This document shows, piece by piece, positions 53,263-62,188 of a stretch of DNA of 64,000 bases. The stretch comes from a bacterium (GTDB lineage: Bacteria > UBP15 > UBA6099): positions 78,813-142,812 of the forward strand of contig JAKQPS010000176.1 in NCBI GenBank assembly GCA_029564595.1, given 5' to 3'. How positions within the stretch are numbered: position 1 is the first letter of the stretch; the number at the start of each line of letters is the position of its first letter. Under the pieces are notes generated by a model. That model ran no database searches. It was not told where the DNA came from and was given only the letters and a program-made list of their open reading frames with translations. A program made the translations under genes and the position numbers.

Positions 53263-55323
53263 TCAGTCCGCCGGACTTGCGTCCGCCTTCGAAAACATCG
53301 TTTCGGCAACGTCCGCCAGTTGCAATTCGGCAAGCTTGCGCGGGCGCGCCCTGCCCTCCCGGTCAAGCTCCCTTACCGTGTAGTATTCCCTCAGCATATA
53401 TTCCAAGTCCGGAGACTCCTTCTTTTTCATTTCGGCGGCGCTCAGCTTCTTGGTGAACAGCAGCCTGCCAAGCCCCTTGACCACGTTCTTCTGCACGGGG
53501 ATTATCCTGCCGACCGCCGCGTTGGCCACAGTTTTGACAAACGGCAACGACGGCGGGCTGAACGACGTCATCGTCGCCACCACTTTGTCCAGCCCGGTCG
53601 GCGAGCCTTCGAGGTGCGGCTTCAGCGCGCGGGGCGACACCTTGTCGTCCGCCGCCGTCATTCCCGCCATGTTGCAGAACGCCCGTTGCAGATGCCATCC
53701 TCTTTCGCCAATCGCCACAAGATCGGCCATGCTCCAGCCGAACCCGGTCGCCGCGTTGAGCGCCGGAAGAACCTCCCGCTTCATCGACAGCGGCCAGATG
53801 ACGAACATGCACATCACCGCCGACCCCGCCACCATCCCCAGATTCTCGCTTCCCGCCACCATCTCCGCCTTGCCCTTGCTCGAAATGGTGTCGTAGCCGC
53901 CCGTCACGCCGAACTCCGGATAGGTGTAAACGCCCATCTCCGCCACGAGGTCGGCGTGGGTGATGTGGCACGCTCCGCGCGGCGAAGTCGAGTACGCGAG
54001 CGCCAGTCCGTGATAGGCGCGCGGATCGTGCATCGGCGCTTCCATCCCCTTCGAATGCACCGCGAACTCCTCGGAGCCTTTTCCTATTTTTTCGCTCATC
54101 CGCTTCACGCCCTCCGCCAGAAGAGAGCCGGGGCCTTCGCGCCTTGCCGCAAGCTCCAGCAGTTCGAGAGTCTGCTCCGCCGCGCCCCATTTCAGCTCGC
54201 GCCCCCCGGTCTCCTCTTCGCCGATCAGCCCCGCCTCGAAGCACTCTCTCAGAAACGCTATCGACGAACCCGCCGATATCGTGTCCATCCCAAGCTCGTT
54301 GCAAAGCTCGTTCGCCGCCGTCACCGCCTCGATGTCGTCCACAAGCTGCATCGTTCCCATCGAAGCGACCGTCTCATATTCCGGCCCGACGGCGTTCTCT
54401 CTCGCGTACGGCCCGTCCGGGATCGTCACCACCCGCTTGCACCCTATCGGGCACGCGTAGCACGACTTCGTTCCCGACAGGATAGTCTCGGCCACCGAAA
54501 TTCCGTTCAACTTGTCCGAACCTTCCTCCCAGTCAGCCACCCGCCAGTTCTTCGTCGGCACGTCGCTCACCAGCATCCCAAGCTGCATAGTTCCGGCGGT
54601 CCCGTACGCGGAGTACGATTTCGCCGTCACGTCCTCCGCGAGCGTCTTCAGAATTTTTTCCCTGACATCCATGAACTCCTGTTTTTCAGCAAGCTCGACC
54701 TGCGCTTTTCCCTTGACGGAGACCGCCTTCAGCTTTTTCGCGCCCATCACCGCGCCAAGCCCGGTTCGGCCCGCGAAGTTGTGGCTTCCGGCGATCACGC
54801 ACGCGTATCTTACGAGATTCTCGCCCGCCGGGCCTATGCAGGCCGTGCGGCAGTTCTTTTCCCCGCGCTCCTCGCTAATTGCCTTCATCGTCTCCGTGCC
54901 TGTCTTCCCCCAGAGACCGTCCGCAGGGAGCAACTCCGCAACGCCGTCTTTTATCCACAGGTAAACGGGAGACTCGGCGGCCCCGGTTATCACCACTCCG
55001 TCGTATCCCGCGCGTTTCAACTCCGCTCCGAAGAACCCGCCCGCGCTCGACACCCCGAACCCGCCGGTAAGCGGCGACCTCGCGGCGACCTCGAACCTGC
55101 CGGACCCCGGCATCAGCGTGCCCGTCAACGGCCCAGTCATGAACACAATCGTGTTGTCCGCCCCTAATGGGTCCGCCGCGTACGCCTTCATATCGAACAG
55201 TATCCTCGCCGCCAGAGCCGACCCGCCCATGTACTTCTTGGCGTCCGCCTCCGACAACTCCCTGTCTTCGAGTTTCCCGTCCGTCAGATTGACGTATAGC
55301 AGTTTTCCGCAGTATCCGAACAT
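53263..55323 (-). CDS. Aldehyde:ferredoxin oxidoreductase family protein
   Basis: This 686-residue protein begins GYCGKLLYVNLTDG and has TGPLTGTLMPGSGRFEVAARSPLTGG (read in parts), both typical of tungsten-pterin AFOR. The 4Fe-4S cysteines are CYACPIGC (near residue 288) and the later C in RAFCN (near 568). AFORs oxidise aldehydes or reduce carboxylic acids with ferredoxin. It is longer than the usual 600: about 70 residues (VKTVANAAVGRIIPVQ onward) are inserted before the normal C-terminal REYYTVRELDREG box. The promoter at 55383-55355 (TTATGA-17-TATAAT, minus strand) precedes it. It is followed by a TSUP permease gene. Confidence 0.9.
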   Translation of the reverse strand: MFGYCGKLLYVNLTDGKLEDRELSEADAKKYMGGSALAARILFDMKAYAADPLGADNTIVFMTGPLTGTLMPGSGRFEVAARSPLTGGFGVSSAGGFFGAELKRAGYDGVVITGAAESPVYLWIKDGVAELLPADGLWGKTGTETMKAISEERGEKNCRTACIGPAGENLVRYACVIAGSHNFAGRTGLGAVMGAKKLKAVSVKGKAQVELAEKQEFMDVREKILKTLAEDVTAKSYSAYGTAGTMQLGMLVSDVPTKNWRVADWEEGSDKLNGISVAETILSGTKSCYACPIGCKRVVTIPDGPYARENAVGPEYETVASMGTMQLVDDIEAVTAANELCNELGMDTISAGSSIAFLRECFEAGLIGEEETGGRELKWGAAEQTLELLELAARREGPGSLLAEGVKRMSEKIGKGSEEFAVHSKGMEAPMHDPRAYHGLALAYSTSPRGACHITHADLVAEMGVYTYPEFGVTGGYDTISSKGKAEMVAGSENLGMVAGSAVMCMFVIWPLSMKREVLPALNAATGFGWSMADLVAIGERGWHLQRAFCNMAGMTAADDKVSPRALKPHLEGSPTGLDKVVATMTSFSPPSLPFVKTVANAAVGRIIPVQKNVVKGLGRLLFTKKLSAAEMKKKESPDLEYMLREYYTVRELDREGRARPRKLAELQLADVAETMFSKADASPAD

Positions 55324-55354
55324 GGCTCGCCCCCGCTTCTTTTCATTGCCCGCT

Positions 55355-55438
55355 ATTATAGCGCCTCTCGCGGCTGTTCATAAGCCCCCGCCGCGCCGCA
55401 AGACCTGCCTTGTCCATGTCTGCTCTGGGTTATATAAT
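55355..55438. promoter_or_regulatory. Back-to-back promoters for AFOR (-) and hicBA (+)
   Basis: On the minus strand TTATGA (55383-55378) and TATAAT (55360-55355) are 17 bases apart and lead to AFOR. On the plus strand TTGTCC (55410-55415) and TATAAT (55433-55438), also 17 apart, lead to hicB. Both fit the sigma-70 consensus by eye. Confidence 0.55.
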
Positions 55439-55466
55439 GTAATAAAAGCATTCGGGAGAGATGAAA

Positions 55467-55664
55467 ATGCGATATAGAGTCAATCTGCAAAAAACGGACG
55501 AGGGATATTCGGTATCCTGTCCCGGCCTTCCCGGGTGCTGGTCGCAGGGAAAAACCGAGGAGGAAGCTCTTGAGAACATCAAAGATGCCATAGAAACATA
55601 TCTGGCCGCAATCGAGGAACTTGCTAAAGACAAGGAAAGCCGCTTCGTCGAGGTTGCGGTATAA
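55467..55664 (+). CDS. hicB: HicB-type antitoxin (module 1)
   Basis: This 65-residue protein has the HicB fold read as EGYSVSCPGLPGCWSQGKTEEEAL, a partly degraded RNase-H-like domain, and a short helical end. It lacks an added DNA-binding domain. ATG 55467 lies six bases after GGGAGAG; an ATG two codons upstream is directly on the ribosome site. The hicA gene starts three bases later. In type II modules HicB neutralises HicA. Confidence 0.82.
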   Translation: MRYRVNLQKTDEGYSVSCPGLPGCWSQGKTEEEALENIKDAIETYLAAIEELAKDKESRFVEVAV

Positions 55665-55666
55665 GC

Positions 55667-55879
55667 ATGCCCAAACTACCCGATGTGTCCCATTCAAGAG
55701 CCGTGAATGCGTTTGAAAAAGCGGGGTTTCGAGTGATCCGGCAGGGAAAACATATTTCCATGTCGAACGGAGAGCGTATCATCATTATACCCCGGGCGAA
55801 TCCGGTGGATGCTTTCACGATGGGCGGAATTATTAAAGACGCCGGAATGACTGTGGAAGAATTCAAGAAACTATTATAG
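55667..55879 (+). CDS. hicA: HicA-type mRNA interferase toxin (module 1)
   Basis: This 70-residue double-stranded-RNA-binding-like protein has the pattern NAFEKAGFRVIRQGKHISMS with the catalytic His, and ends IIKDAGMTVEEFKKLL, as in HicA. It is expected to cleave mRNA when free of HicB. It follows hicB by two bases and ends near the stop of the convergent KamA gene. Confidence 0.85.
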   Translation: MPKLPDVSHSRAVNAFEKAGFRVIRQGKHISMSNGERIIIIPRANPVDAFTMGGIIKDAGMTVEEFKKLL

Positions 55880-55934
55880 ATAGCCGACTAAATAAGAATC
55901 TGCCGATTGCTTTCTAGCGCCCCCTCCGTCTGCC

Positions 55935-57737
55935 TCAATAGTAGTACCATATCGTCCTGTACTTGCTCACGTCCTCTCCGTTCTTCTCCAGCCGCCTCAG
56001 ATAGTCGTATATCGACACATCCGCATGCGTATACGTGTCCACCAGCGAGAGCTGTTTCTCCCACGGATGAAACTCGTACACCCGCCTGCCGTCCGGCAGT
56101 ATCGCTATGATATCGTGATGCTGCCGCGCGCGCAGATAGTTCTTTCCGAGGCCCGGCACGTTGAACACCACCTCGTCCGTTCTCACCGTTCCGGGCATCA
56201 GCCGCGCCTCCTCCTTCTGCTCCTGCAGCAGACGGGCTATCGGCGCTCGATAGTCGTCCGTTTCCTCCTTGCCCTTCGTGTTGAACGTGTAGTACGGGGC
56301 CACCCCTATCAGCCTCAGCATCGACCTCAGCGCGCTCGCCTCGAACCTCCTCGAATTGTGCAGCGTGAACACAAGCTGGTTCAACACCTCCATCCCGTAT
56401 GACCTGAACTTCTGGACCGCCCCCATCGACTGCGGCGTTATCTCGTACGGATGCTCGAAATGCGTGACTATGCACACCTCCCGAAATCCCGGCTGGTGAA
56501 ACCTGTTTATCGCCCTGACCAGCTTGTCCGTTATCCTTTGCGGCATCGTCACAGGCGTGCGCGTGCCAATCCTCACCCGGTCGATGTGGTCTATCTTCGC
56601 CAGCCGGTACAACAGGTTCTCCACCTTGCGGTCCGACAACAGCAGCGGGTCCCCCCCCGTGATGAGAACCTCTTTTATCTCAGGCGTCTGCGCTATCCAC
56701 GCGATCGCCTCCTTCATCTTGTCCTCCGCCACCTCCGCGTCCGGGTCGTAAACATCCGTTATCTCCCAGTTCCTCTGGCAGTAAACGCATATCTGCGGGC
56801 AAGTCAGCAACGGCTTCAGGATTACTATCATCGGATACCTGCGCGTCACCGCCTCGATGGGGGACGTGTCTTTTTCAAGCATGAAATCCATCGAACTCTC
56901 CCCGCATCCCTTCATGTCCCGAAGCGTCGTCACATAATGCTTCGAGGGAAGCACCTGCGCCCTCACCGCCTGATCCCTCCCAAGCCCCGGCTTGTAATCC
57001 ATCAGCGACAGATAGTACGGCGTTATCCCGAATGGAACGCCATTCTCGTTCGCCAGCTTAACTCCCTCGTATTCTTCTTCCGTCAGCCGCACCAGTTTCC
57101 TGAGCGTATCCGCGTCCCGGATTATGTTCCTGACGTGCCACTTCCAGTCGTCCCACTCATAGTCCGTCGCTCTGAAATATTTCATTATCCTAGCCTTGTT
57201 CAGGCTTCGCTTGCGGATCACCCCGGTGTCCAGCCCGGAAACATAACGGCTCATCAGCCTCTGCGCCTCCGCCGCTATGCCCGACAACTCCTCCGACCTC
57301 AGCAGCGCCGCCTCCCTGCCCTTGCGCTTTGAATGCTCCGGATAACCGCCTTCATACAAGTTCGACTTTCCGGCGATCCCCCTAATAAGGTGCTCCACTT
57401 CCTCTAGGAATCCCGGAGATGGAATTTCCACTCCCTCTGGAGCCTCTTCCTCGTTGATTATCTGATTCAGATAATAGAGCATGCCGAACCCGGCCTGCTT
57501 CTCGTTTCTTGTGGCCGTCAACGCCCTCAACGCCATCGCCGCGTCCTTCACCACAATCCATTCGAGAGGAGATATTTCCGGGTCCTTCTCTATAACGCTT
57601 TCGAGAATGTGCGACAAGCGCGCGTTCAGTTTCGCCCGCTTCTCTTCAAGCGCATCCGCCGACAACATTATCTCCTTCACCGACGGCTCTATCTCCAGTA
57701 TCCTCAACAGCCTTTCCTTTGCCGCTTTCCATCTCAT
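55935..57737 (-). CDS. KamA-family radical SAM protein (lysine 2,3-aminomutase-like), long form
   Basis: This 600-residue protein has the radical SAM motif CPQICVYC near residue 312. KamA-type sequence follows, such as ITGGDPLLLSD and RIGTRTPVTMPQRIT. PGLGKNYL near 538 may carry the PLP-binding lysine. Lysine 2,3-aminomutase makes beta-lysine. The family member here has about 200 extra N-terminal residues of helical type (MLSADALEEKRAKLNARL) compared with the 416-residue Clostridium enzyme, so the substrate may differ. ATG 57737 has GGGAGGG six bases upstream. It stands alone, convergent with hicBA. Confidence 0.87.
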   Translation of the reverse strand: MRWKAAKERLLRILEIEPSVKEIMLSADALEEKRAKLNARLSHILESVIEKDPEISPLEWIVVKDAAMALRALTATRNEKQAGFGMLYYLNQIINEEEAPEGVEIPSPGFLEEVEHLIRGIAGKSNLYEGGYPEHSKRKGREAALLRSEELSGIAAEAQRLMSRYVSGLDTGVIRKRSLNKARIMKYFRATDYEWDDWKWHVRNIIRDADTLRKLVRLTEEEYEGVKLANENGVPFGITPYYLSLMDYKPGLGRDQAVRAQVLPSKHYVTTLRDMKGCGESSMDFMLEKDTSPIEAVTRRYPMIVILKPLLTCPQICVYCQRNWEITDVYDPDAEVAEDKMKEAIAWIAQTPEIKEVLITGGDPLLLSDRKVENLLYRLAKIDHIDRVRIGTRTPVTMPQRITDKLVRAINRFHQPGFREVCIVTHFEHPYEITPQSMGAVQKFRSYGMEVLNQLVFTLHNSRRFEASALRSMLRLIGVAPYYTFNTKGKEETDDYRAPIARLLQEQKEEARLMPGTVRTDEVVFNVPGLGKNYLRARQHHDIIAILPDGRRVYEFHPWEKQLSLVDTYTHADVSIYDYLRRLEKNGEDVSKYRTIWYYY

Positions 57738-58036
57738 AAACAGCCCTCCCCGCGTCGTTTCCGCCGCCCCCGTTTTCGAGCAACGCCAATGGCATTTCTG
57801 AATTTCAGCTTCCTTCAGAAAGCTTGACGCCGCATATATTAAGCAGATTGCCCGAAGAGGCGCGACATATAATTATAACCCAAAACGCGGCGCGCGCCAA
57901 CCCCGCGCGGCTCTTGTCTTTTTTGCTTTTCAGCAATCGCGGCCCGCGCGCGCCGTCGCGCCGCCGGGCTGGGGCTTCGATTCCCGCCATCTTTCCCCGG
58001 TTGCCCGCCGCGCCCGGATGTGCTACCTTTCATCTC

Positions 58037-58441
58037 ATGAGAACTATGGGCATTGACTACGGCGGCGCAAGACTCGGCATCGCCGTCAGCGACGATTCCG
58101 GCGTCATCGCCTTTCCCTTCTCAGTCGTCCCCACAAGAGGCGACGTCAGGAAAGCCCTAGCCGACATCGTCAGCGAAAAAAATGTCGACCGCTTCGTTGT
58201 CGGATACCCGCTAGACCGCGAAGGCAACCCCGGCCCCGCCGCCGCAAGAGTCGAAGCTTTCGCTGAACGGCTCCGCCGCTGGTTCGGCTTTGACGTCGTC
58301 CTGTGGGACGAGCGCTACACCACCGCGCAAGCCTCCGCCGCCGTCCGCAAATCCGGCAGCCGCGAACAAAAAGGCCAGAACGACATGGCCGCCGCCTCCA
58401 TCCTTCTCCAGTCTTGGCTCGACGCAAACCCCCGCCCCTAA
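58037..58441 (+). CDS. RuvX/YqgF-type Holliday junction resolvase
   Basis: This 134-residue protein has the RNase-H-like YqgF fold: GIDYGGARLGIAVSDDSG near the start, VVGYPLDREGN, and DERYTTAQASAAVR with the second acidic residue. The C-terminal Asp lies in QNDMAAASILL. These proteins are essential nucleases linked to 16S rRNA processing and are also called RuvX. The frame is open further upstream to 57824, but that part is not family-like. ATG 58037 has no strong ribosome site; ATG 58046 is an alternative. Confidence 0.88.
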   Translation: MRTMGIDYGGARLGIAVSDDSGVIAFPFSVVPTRGDVRKALADIVSEKNVDRFVVGYPLDREGNPGPAAARVEAFAERLRRWFGFDVVLWDERYTTAQASAAVRKSGSREQKGQNDMAAASILLQSWLDANPRP

Positions 58442-58624
58442 CCCCCGCCTCTTTCTATCAAGCGCCGATCTAGTCTCATCGTTTTCTAATGGCTGTAACT
58501 ACCAGCAAACAGAAACTTGTGATTTATGTAAAAAGCGGAAGAAGTTTTTAATTCCGTTGAGGATAAAAACACAGGCGACCATCGGCGGAGTGTCGCCCAC
58601 AATCGACAGATTTTCGCAGTCTTT

Positions 58625-58879
58625 TCAGATTTTGTAAACTTCTCTTCTATGCCCGACATGCCGTATAAGGATGGTTTCTTTGTCGAATGTATATATAATT
58701 CTCCATGCGCCGACTCTCAACTTATACGTTCCCTCGAATTCGCCGCTTAGCGGTTCGGGGATGATATTCTCAAAACTTTGGGAAAACCAAGCGATCTTTT
58801 TCAGGATTCTCTTTCCAACCGTTTTGTCGAGTTGATTCAAATCTTCCAGCGCTTCCTCGGTCCATTCGATATCAATCAA
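58625..58879 (-). CDS. RelE/ParE-type toxin
   Basis: This 84-residue toxin has the fold read as EEALEDLNQLDKTVGKRILKK, the strand YKLRVGAWRIIYTF and the end IRHVGHRREVYK. Such toxins cleave mRNA on the ribosome or poison gyrase. TTG 58879 is chosen because it starts at IDIEWTEEAL, where family members begin, and overlaps the antitoxin stop by eight bases. ATG 58909 would add ten unrelated residues. Confidence 0.85.
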   Translation of the reverse strand: MIDIEWTEEALEDLNQLDKTVGKRILKKIAWFSQSFENIIPEPLSGEFEGTYKLRVGAWRIIYTFDKETILIRHVGHRREVYKI

Positions 58880-59060
58880 ACTTCTCCACCACCTCCCGGT
58901 GAGAGACACGTCTCGAATTGGAGGATAGTCTTTTTCTTAGTTCTTCTTTAAAATCCTCTCTCAGTTCCAGCCCGGCATCGGGATCGCCGAAAACCTCGAG
59001 AATCTTCTGCTCGATTAGGTTCTCAAGATCGTCAAGACTCATAGCGCCTATGGTTTTCAC
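58872..59060 (-). CDS. Antitoxin of the RelE-type module
   Basis: This 62-residue acidic helical protein (LDDLENLIEQKILEVFGDPDAG) starts at GTG 59060 with GGGAGG six bases upstream. Its end overlaps the toxin start. Position and length fit an antitoxin; the family is not named. It lies 90 bases from copy 3 of the dispersed repeat, so its promoter is in that gap. Confidence 0.7.
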   Translation of the reverse strand: MKTIGAMSLDDLENLIEQKILEVFGDPDAGLELREDFKEELRKRLSSNSRRVSHREVVEKFD

Positions 59061-59150
59061 GATGTCCTCCCTTTAATCAGCTTTTCATTTCTTTAGTTTT
59101 ATTATACGCTTTTAATTCACATTAAGATAGTTTGTATTTAGCCAGCTTTA

Positions 59151-59374
59151 ACCCGAATCCGTCGTTAAGATTCGGGAGCGATTGTTCAGAGCGGATGAAA
59201 TGCGAGGCGCAAGGCGCATTTTTGCAGTAGGGGCGGGGTTGCCCCGCCCCAAATTATCATAGTTATTGGGCGCGGAAACCGCGCCCCTACTGAACAAAAA
59301 AAATATGGCGTCAACGAAGCAGTTCGCCGCTATGAAAATCGCCCCGGTTCGTCGGCTCTACAGACGAATCCGGG
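59151..59374 (+). repeat. Dispersed 222-bp structured repeat, copy 3 of 3
   Basis: This copy is 224 bases long, with the same four hairpins as the copies at 7039 and 41784. It takes up most of the 383-base gap between the antitoxin start and the end of the membrane-protein gene. Confidence 0.85.
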
Positions 59375-59443
59375 TTGAAATTCATAAAGAAATGGCGATG
59401 CTTGATTGCTCGTTTTCAACAAAACGGCATTCAGAGGAATTTC

Positions 59444-60274
59444 TTATTGGGTCGCATCGGCGTCCTTGAGCTGTCTGCCGAGAGTGAGCAAGATGTAAAT
59501 AATCCAGATAATCATGAACACATGCAGCGCGTCATTGTCGGAAAACCAGATGCCGCGCTTCCACAGTTCCTGAGTTAGACCCGTAGTCATATATGCAAAA
59601 TACGCCCCTGTTGTAATGATAAGCCATATCCCCGCGCCAAGCATCGAGCGATCCATCGCGTCTTTGAGCCTGCGGAATCTCGAGCCGCAGAGGGCGAAAA
59701 GTATCAATAGATTCGGCGCGGAAAAAAGAACCATAAGCTCGAATGAAATCATGAATCTGACAGGGACCAGCGCCCCGATTGCCGTGACCGTGAAATGCGC
59801 CGCCGCGTTTGCGGCCGCATACGCTATGAGCGCCTTCCTCAGTTTCCCGGCGGCGCAGGCATACGCCAACGCTATCAGCATGGCGTCCATGCTCGCCGCC
59901 TGAAGCGTCAGGTATGCCACTTCCCACCAGCTTGTCCAAACGCACACGTCGCGCCCGGCGCATTTAATCTCGTAGCCGAACGCCTGATAACTTGTGCCCG
60001 CCGAAATTGCCGCAGCCCCTCCAAGCAATAGCGCCACGCCCCACCACACTCGTGAACGCTGGCCTGCCCGGGTTCGCATGAAATAGAATCCCGCCGCAAT
60101 CCACAACAACCCCAGAATATATACAATTGCCGATGATGTCGGCTGGTTGAGAATGAAATCCGTTCCGAAAAAGCTGATATTCACGCATGGCTGACTGTCG
60201 CAAAACGCCTGCGGCGTCACAGGCGGATTGCTGAGCAACGTGTCCAGACGACTTAAAACCGCGACTCCAAACAT
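59444..60274 (-). CDS. Integral-membrane protein of unknown function
   Basis: This 276-residue protein has about seven hydrophobic helices after an N-terminal soluble part, MFGVAVLSRLDTLLSNPPV. The sequence shows no recognised active site. Two cysteine-containing loops, CDSQPC and CAGRDVC, may form disulfides outside the membrane. ATG 60274 follows AGGAGA by seven bases. Its first 25 codons and its leader are duplicated in a truncated form at 62171-62308. I do not recognise the family. Confidence 0.75.
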   Translation of the reverse strand: MFGVAVLSRLDTLLSNPPVTPQAFCDSQPCVNISFFGTDFILNQPTSSAIVYILGLLWIAAGFYFMRTRAGQRSRVWWGVALLLGGAAAISAGTSYQAFGYEIKCAGRDVCVWTSWWEVAYLTLQAASMDAMLIALAYACAAGKLRKALIAYAAANAAAHFTVTAIGALVPVRFMISFELMVLFSAPNLLILFALCGSRFRRLKDAMDRSMLGAGIWLIITTGAYFAYMTTGLTQELWKRGIWFSDNDALHVFMIIWIIYILLTLGRQLKDADATQ

Positions 60275-60337
60275 CGGTTAGTCTCCTATAATACGATATT
60301 ATCACAGCCCTCGCCCTATTCGGCAAACCGTTCAAAC
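60199..60337 (-). repeat. Duplicated segment, intact locus
   Basis: This 139-base segment covers the first 25 codons of the membrane protein, its ribosome site and part of its leader. It is repeated with scattered changes at 62171-62308. Confidence 0.8.
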
Positions 60338-60514
60338 ATTTCATAGACAACCCGTATAAGCGCCTCTCCGCGCGCGCCTCACGAGGAAAACAACATTCTT
60401 TCATTTCTGATTATTTTTAATTGAAAGCGATAGTTGGTATGAATTTGTGATTACTGTGAAAAACAAGGAAACCCGTAGTCTCGTTAAAATTAAAAAACGA
60501 TATCCGTTCGGGAG

Positions 60515-60739
60515 CTAAAGTATCAGAAAATCTTCCTGCTTGATTTCCGCTTGTTTAATAATTGCCCGAACCGTTCCCTCCGGAATGTCTCCCGGATGAT
60601 TCGGAACAGTTGTCCTTGCTCGCGTGTTGGGATTCCACCAGATCTCGTGGCTTCCCTTTGCAAAACGATCAAACTCAAATCCTGCCTTCTTCAACCTGCG
60701 TATGATTTCTTTGTATTTGAAGCCCGCAAGCGATCCCAT
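60515..60739 (-). CDS. hicA: HicA-type mRNA interferase toxin (module 2)
   Basis: This 74-residue protein has KEIIRRLKKAGFEF, then GSHEIWWNP with the catalytic His, and ends RAIIKQAEIKQEDF, the HicA pattern. It shares one base with the hicB stop. This module has the gene order antitoxin then toxin, the same as module 1. Confidence 0.88.
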   Translation of the reverse strand: MGSLAGFKYKEIIRRLKKAGFEFDRFAKGSHEIWWNPNTRARTTVPNHPGDIPEGTVRAIIKQAEIKQEDFLIL

Positions 60740-60981
60740 TAACCAATACCAACGGCAATATCAACGACTATTTCCTCGTCGGGTTTTTTAATGCCGGGAG
60801 GCAGCGGATCGCCGTGTTCCTCGTATGATTCTATAATTTTTCTTGCAACATCATGTGCTATTTCCATGGTTTCGGATAACGTCCTTCCCTGCGCAACAAG
60901 ACCTGGAAGCAAGGGGCTTGTGGCAACATATCCACCTTCTTCAAGGGCTTCAATATGAAGTTTCAAGCATATTTCCGCCAT
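60739..60981 (-). CDS. hicB: HicB-type antitoxin (module 2)
   Basis: This 80-residue protein has the HicB strand pair EEGGYVATSPLLPGLVAQGRTLSE, then a helix and a short acidic end. ATG 60981 has GGAGGGAG upstream; a TTG at 60993 would add four residues. TATAAT on the minus strand at 61003-60998 may be its -10 box. It is coupled to hicA downstream. Confidence 0.88.
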   Translation of the reverse strand: MAEICLKLHIEALEEGGYVATSPLLPGLVAQGRTLSETMEIAHDVARKIIESYEEHGDPLPPGIKKPDEEIVVDIAVGIG

Positions 60982-61363
60982 AACTCCCTCCAATCAGATT
61001 ATACGACAGTCAGTCTGTTTCACCGGCCAATTCCAAACACCGCCCCTGATTCTTTCCGGCGCGTCGTCCGCGAAGATGAAATTCCATACCAATGACTTGA
61101 TATTGAGTTCATATTCTTCATAGTTTTATTTTACTTCAATCCGGGGTTTCTTTCCAGCGCGTTGGTTATTGCCAGCATCCGGTTCGGTGGCAGGCAGGAA
61201 CCATTTTGCAAGTTACTGTGTCCCTCAAATTCAGAAACACATGGAACTAGGCAATGAATCGCGGCTCTCCAGATCCTAATTATATGTGATATCCCACAGC
61301 CTTCTATGGTAAAATTTAGCAAGAACTCTCGACACAAAAGCAGCTCGTGGAAAAGGAGAGGAC
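60982..61363. other. Gap of 382 bases without a supported gene
   Basis: It holds the -10 box of hicBA module 2 at its left end. An extended -10, TGGTAAAAT at 61307-61315, faces the lipoprotein gene at its right end. Short open frames here lack ribosome sites and are not called. The centre shows no RNA-like structure that I can see. Confidence 0.5.
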
Positions 61364-61957
61364 ATGAACAATTCTTCAAAATTACCGATAGTGATCGCCG
61401 CTATGTTCGTATTCCTTATAGGAGCATGTCGCGCGGACGATAGCGCGCCGGTAATCGAATATAGGGTGACAATGCCGAAAGAAATGAAAAAGACTCTTGA
61501 AGAATACTACCCGGACTTCAAAGTTTGGGATCAATCCGATTTTGCTCCTGTCATTATAAATGACATTTATGTTTTCTCCGCGAAACAGACGCCATCAACT
61601 GTTATAGCGGACTTCAATGGCGATGGTGTAAAAGATATCGCTCTTTTCGGCTACGATAACACTCATATGCGTGTTATTTGTATTATGTCAAATGGCATTG
61701 CTTTCAGAGCTTTTGAGATAGTGAGTTATGAGCTTAAAGAAACTGGTCATCCTCTGATTAGTTCCAAGCCTGAAACAATGTATTCTGGAGTAAATACTTA
61801 CTTAATTTATAGTTCGCCGGGTATTGTTGATTCTCCTCATGAGGAAACAAGCCTTGTATTAAAAACAGATGCTTTTGAAATTGTCCATTTTGAATGTTCA
61901 TCAAGGATGATATATTTTCAAGATGAAACTTTCCACGAATACTGGACGGCTGATTGA
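61364..61957 (+). CDS. Putative lipoprotein with an FG-GAP/VCBS-like motif
   Basis: This 197-residue protein has a signal peptide ending in a lipobox-like LIGAC (C22). A calcium-type loop, DFNGDGVKDIALFG, lies near residue 85 and resembles one FG-GAP/VCBS unit. The rest is not recognised. ATG 61364 follows GGAGAGG. The gene is AT-rich, and the region around it is poor in long genes. Confidence 0.75.
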   Translation: MNNSSKLPIVIAAMFVFLIGACRADDSAPVIEYRVTMPKEMKKTLEEYYPDFKVWDQSDFAPVIINDIYVFSAKQTPSTVIADFNGDGVKDIALFGYDNTHMRVICIMSNGIAFRAFEIVSYELKETGHPLISSKPETMYSGVNTYLIYSSPGIVDSPHEETSLVLKTDAFEIVHFECSSRMIYFQDETFHEYWTAD

Positions 61958-62118
61958 AAAAAAACGCCTTTTGATTCGCCCCACATTGTTCTAGCTTGAT
62001 TTCTAAAAAAATGTCTTGAAACTCTCGGCATTTCAGCAAATTATCCGCATGCGCTTTATTGCAGCAACATTTGTCCGGATTTTCACTGATATGGGATGAT
62101 TCTTGTGTGTCGCCAGCA

Positions 62119-62188
62119 TTGACAGTCGCTTTTCGACGCGGGGCATGACAACAGGCGCGGGTTTTGTCGGCGCAAAACGCCTGCGGCG
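62119..62188. repeat. 70-bp repeat unit, copy A
   Basis: This unit begins TTGACAGTCGCTTTTCGACG and ends at CTGCGGCG. It is found again at 63142-63213 with a few changes. It runs directly into the duplicated membrane-protein start. Confidence 0.8.

Noticed and set aside
53320..55167. 615-residue frame antisense to AFOR
   Set aside because: It is Arg/His-rich with no motif, and the AFOR frame is certain.
61131..61379. 82-residue minus-strand frame before the lipoprotein gene
   Set aside because: It has no ribosome site and overlaps the probable lipoprotein promoter.
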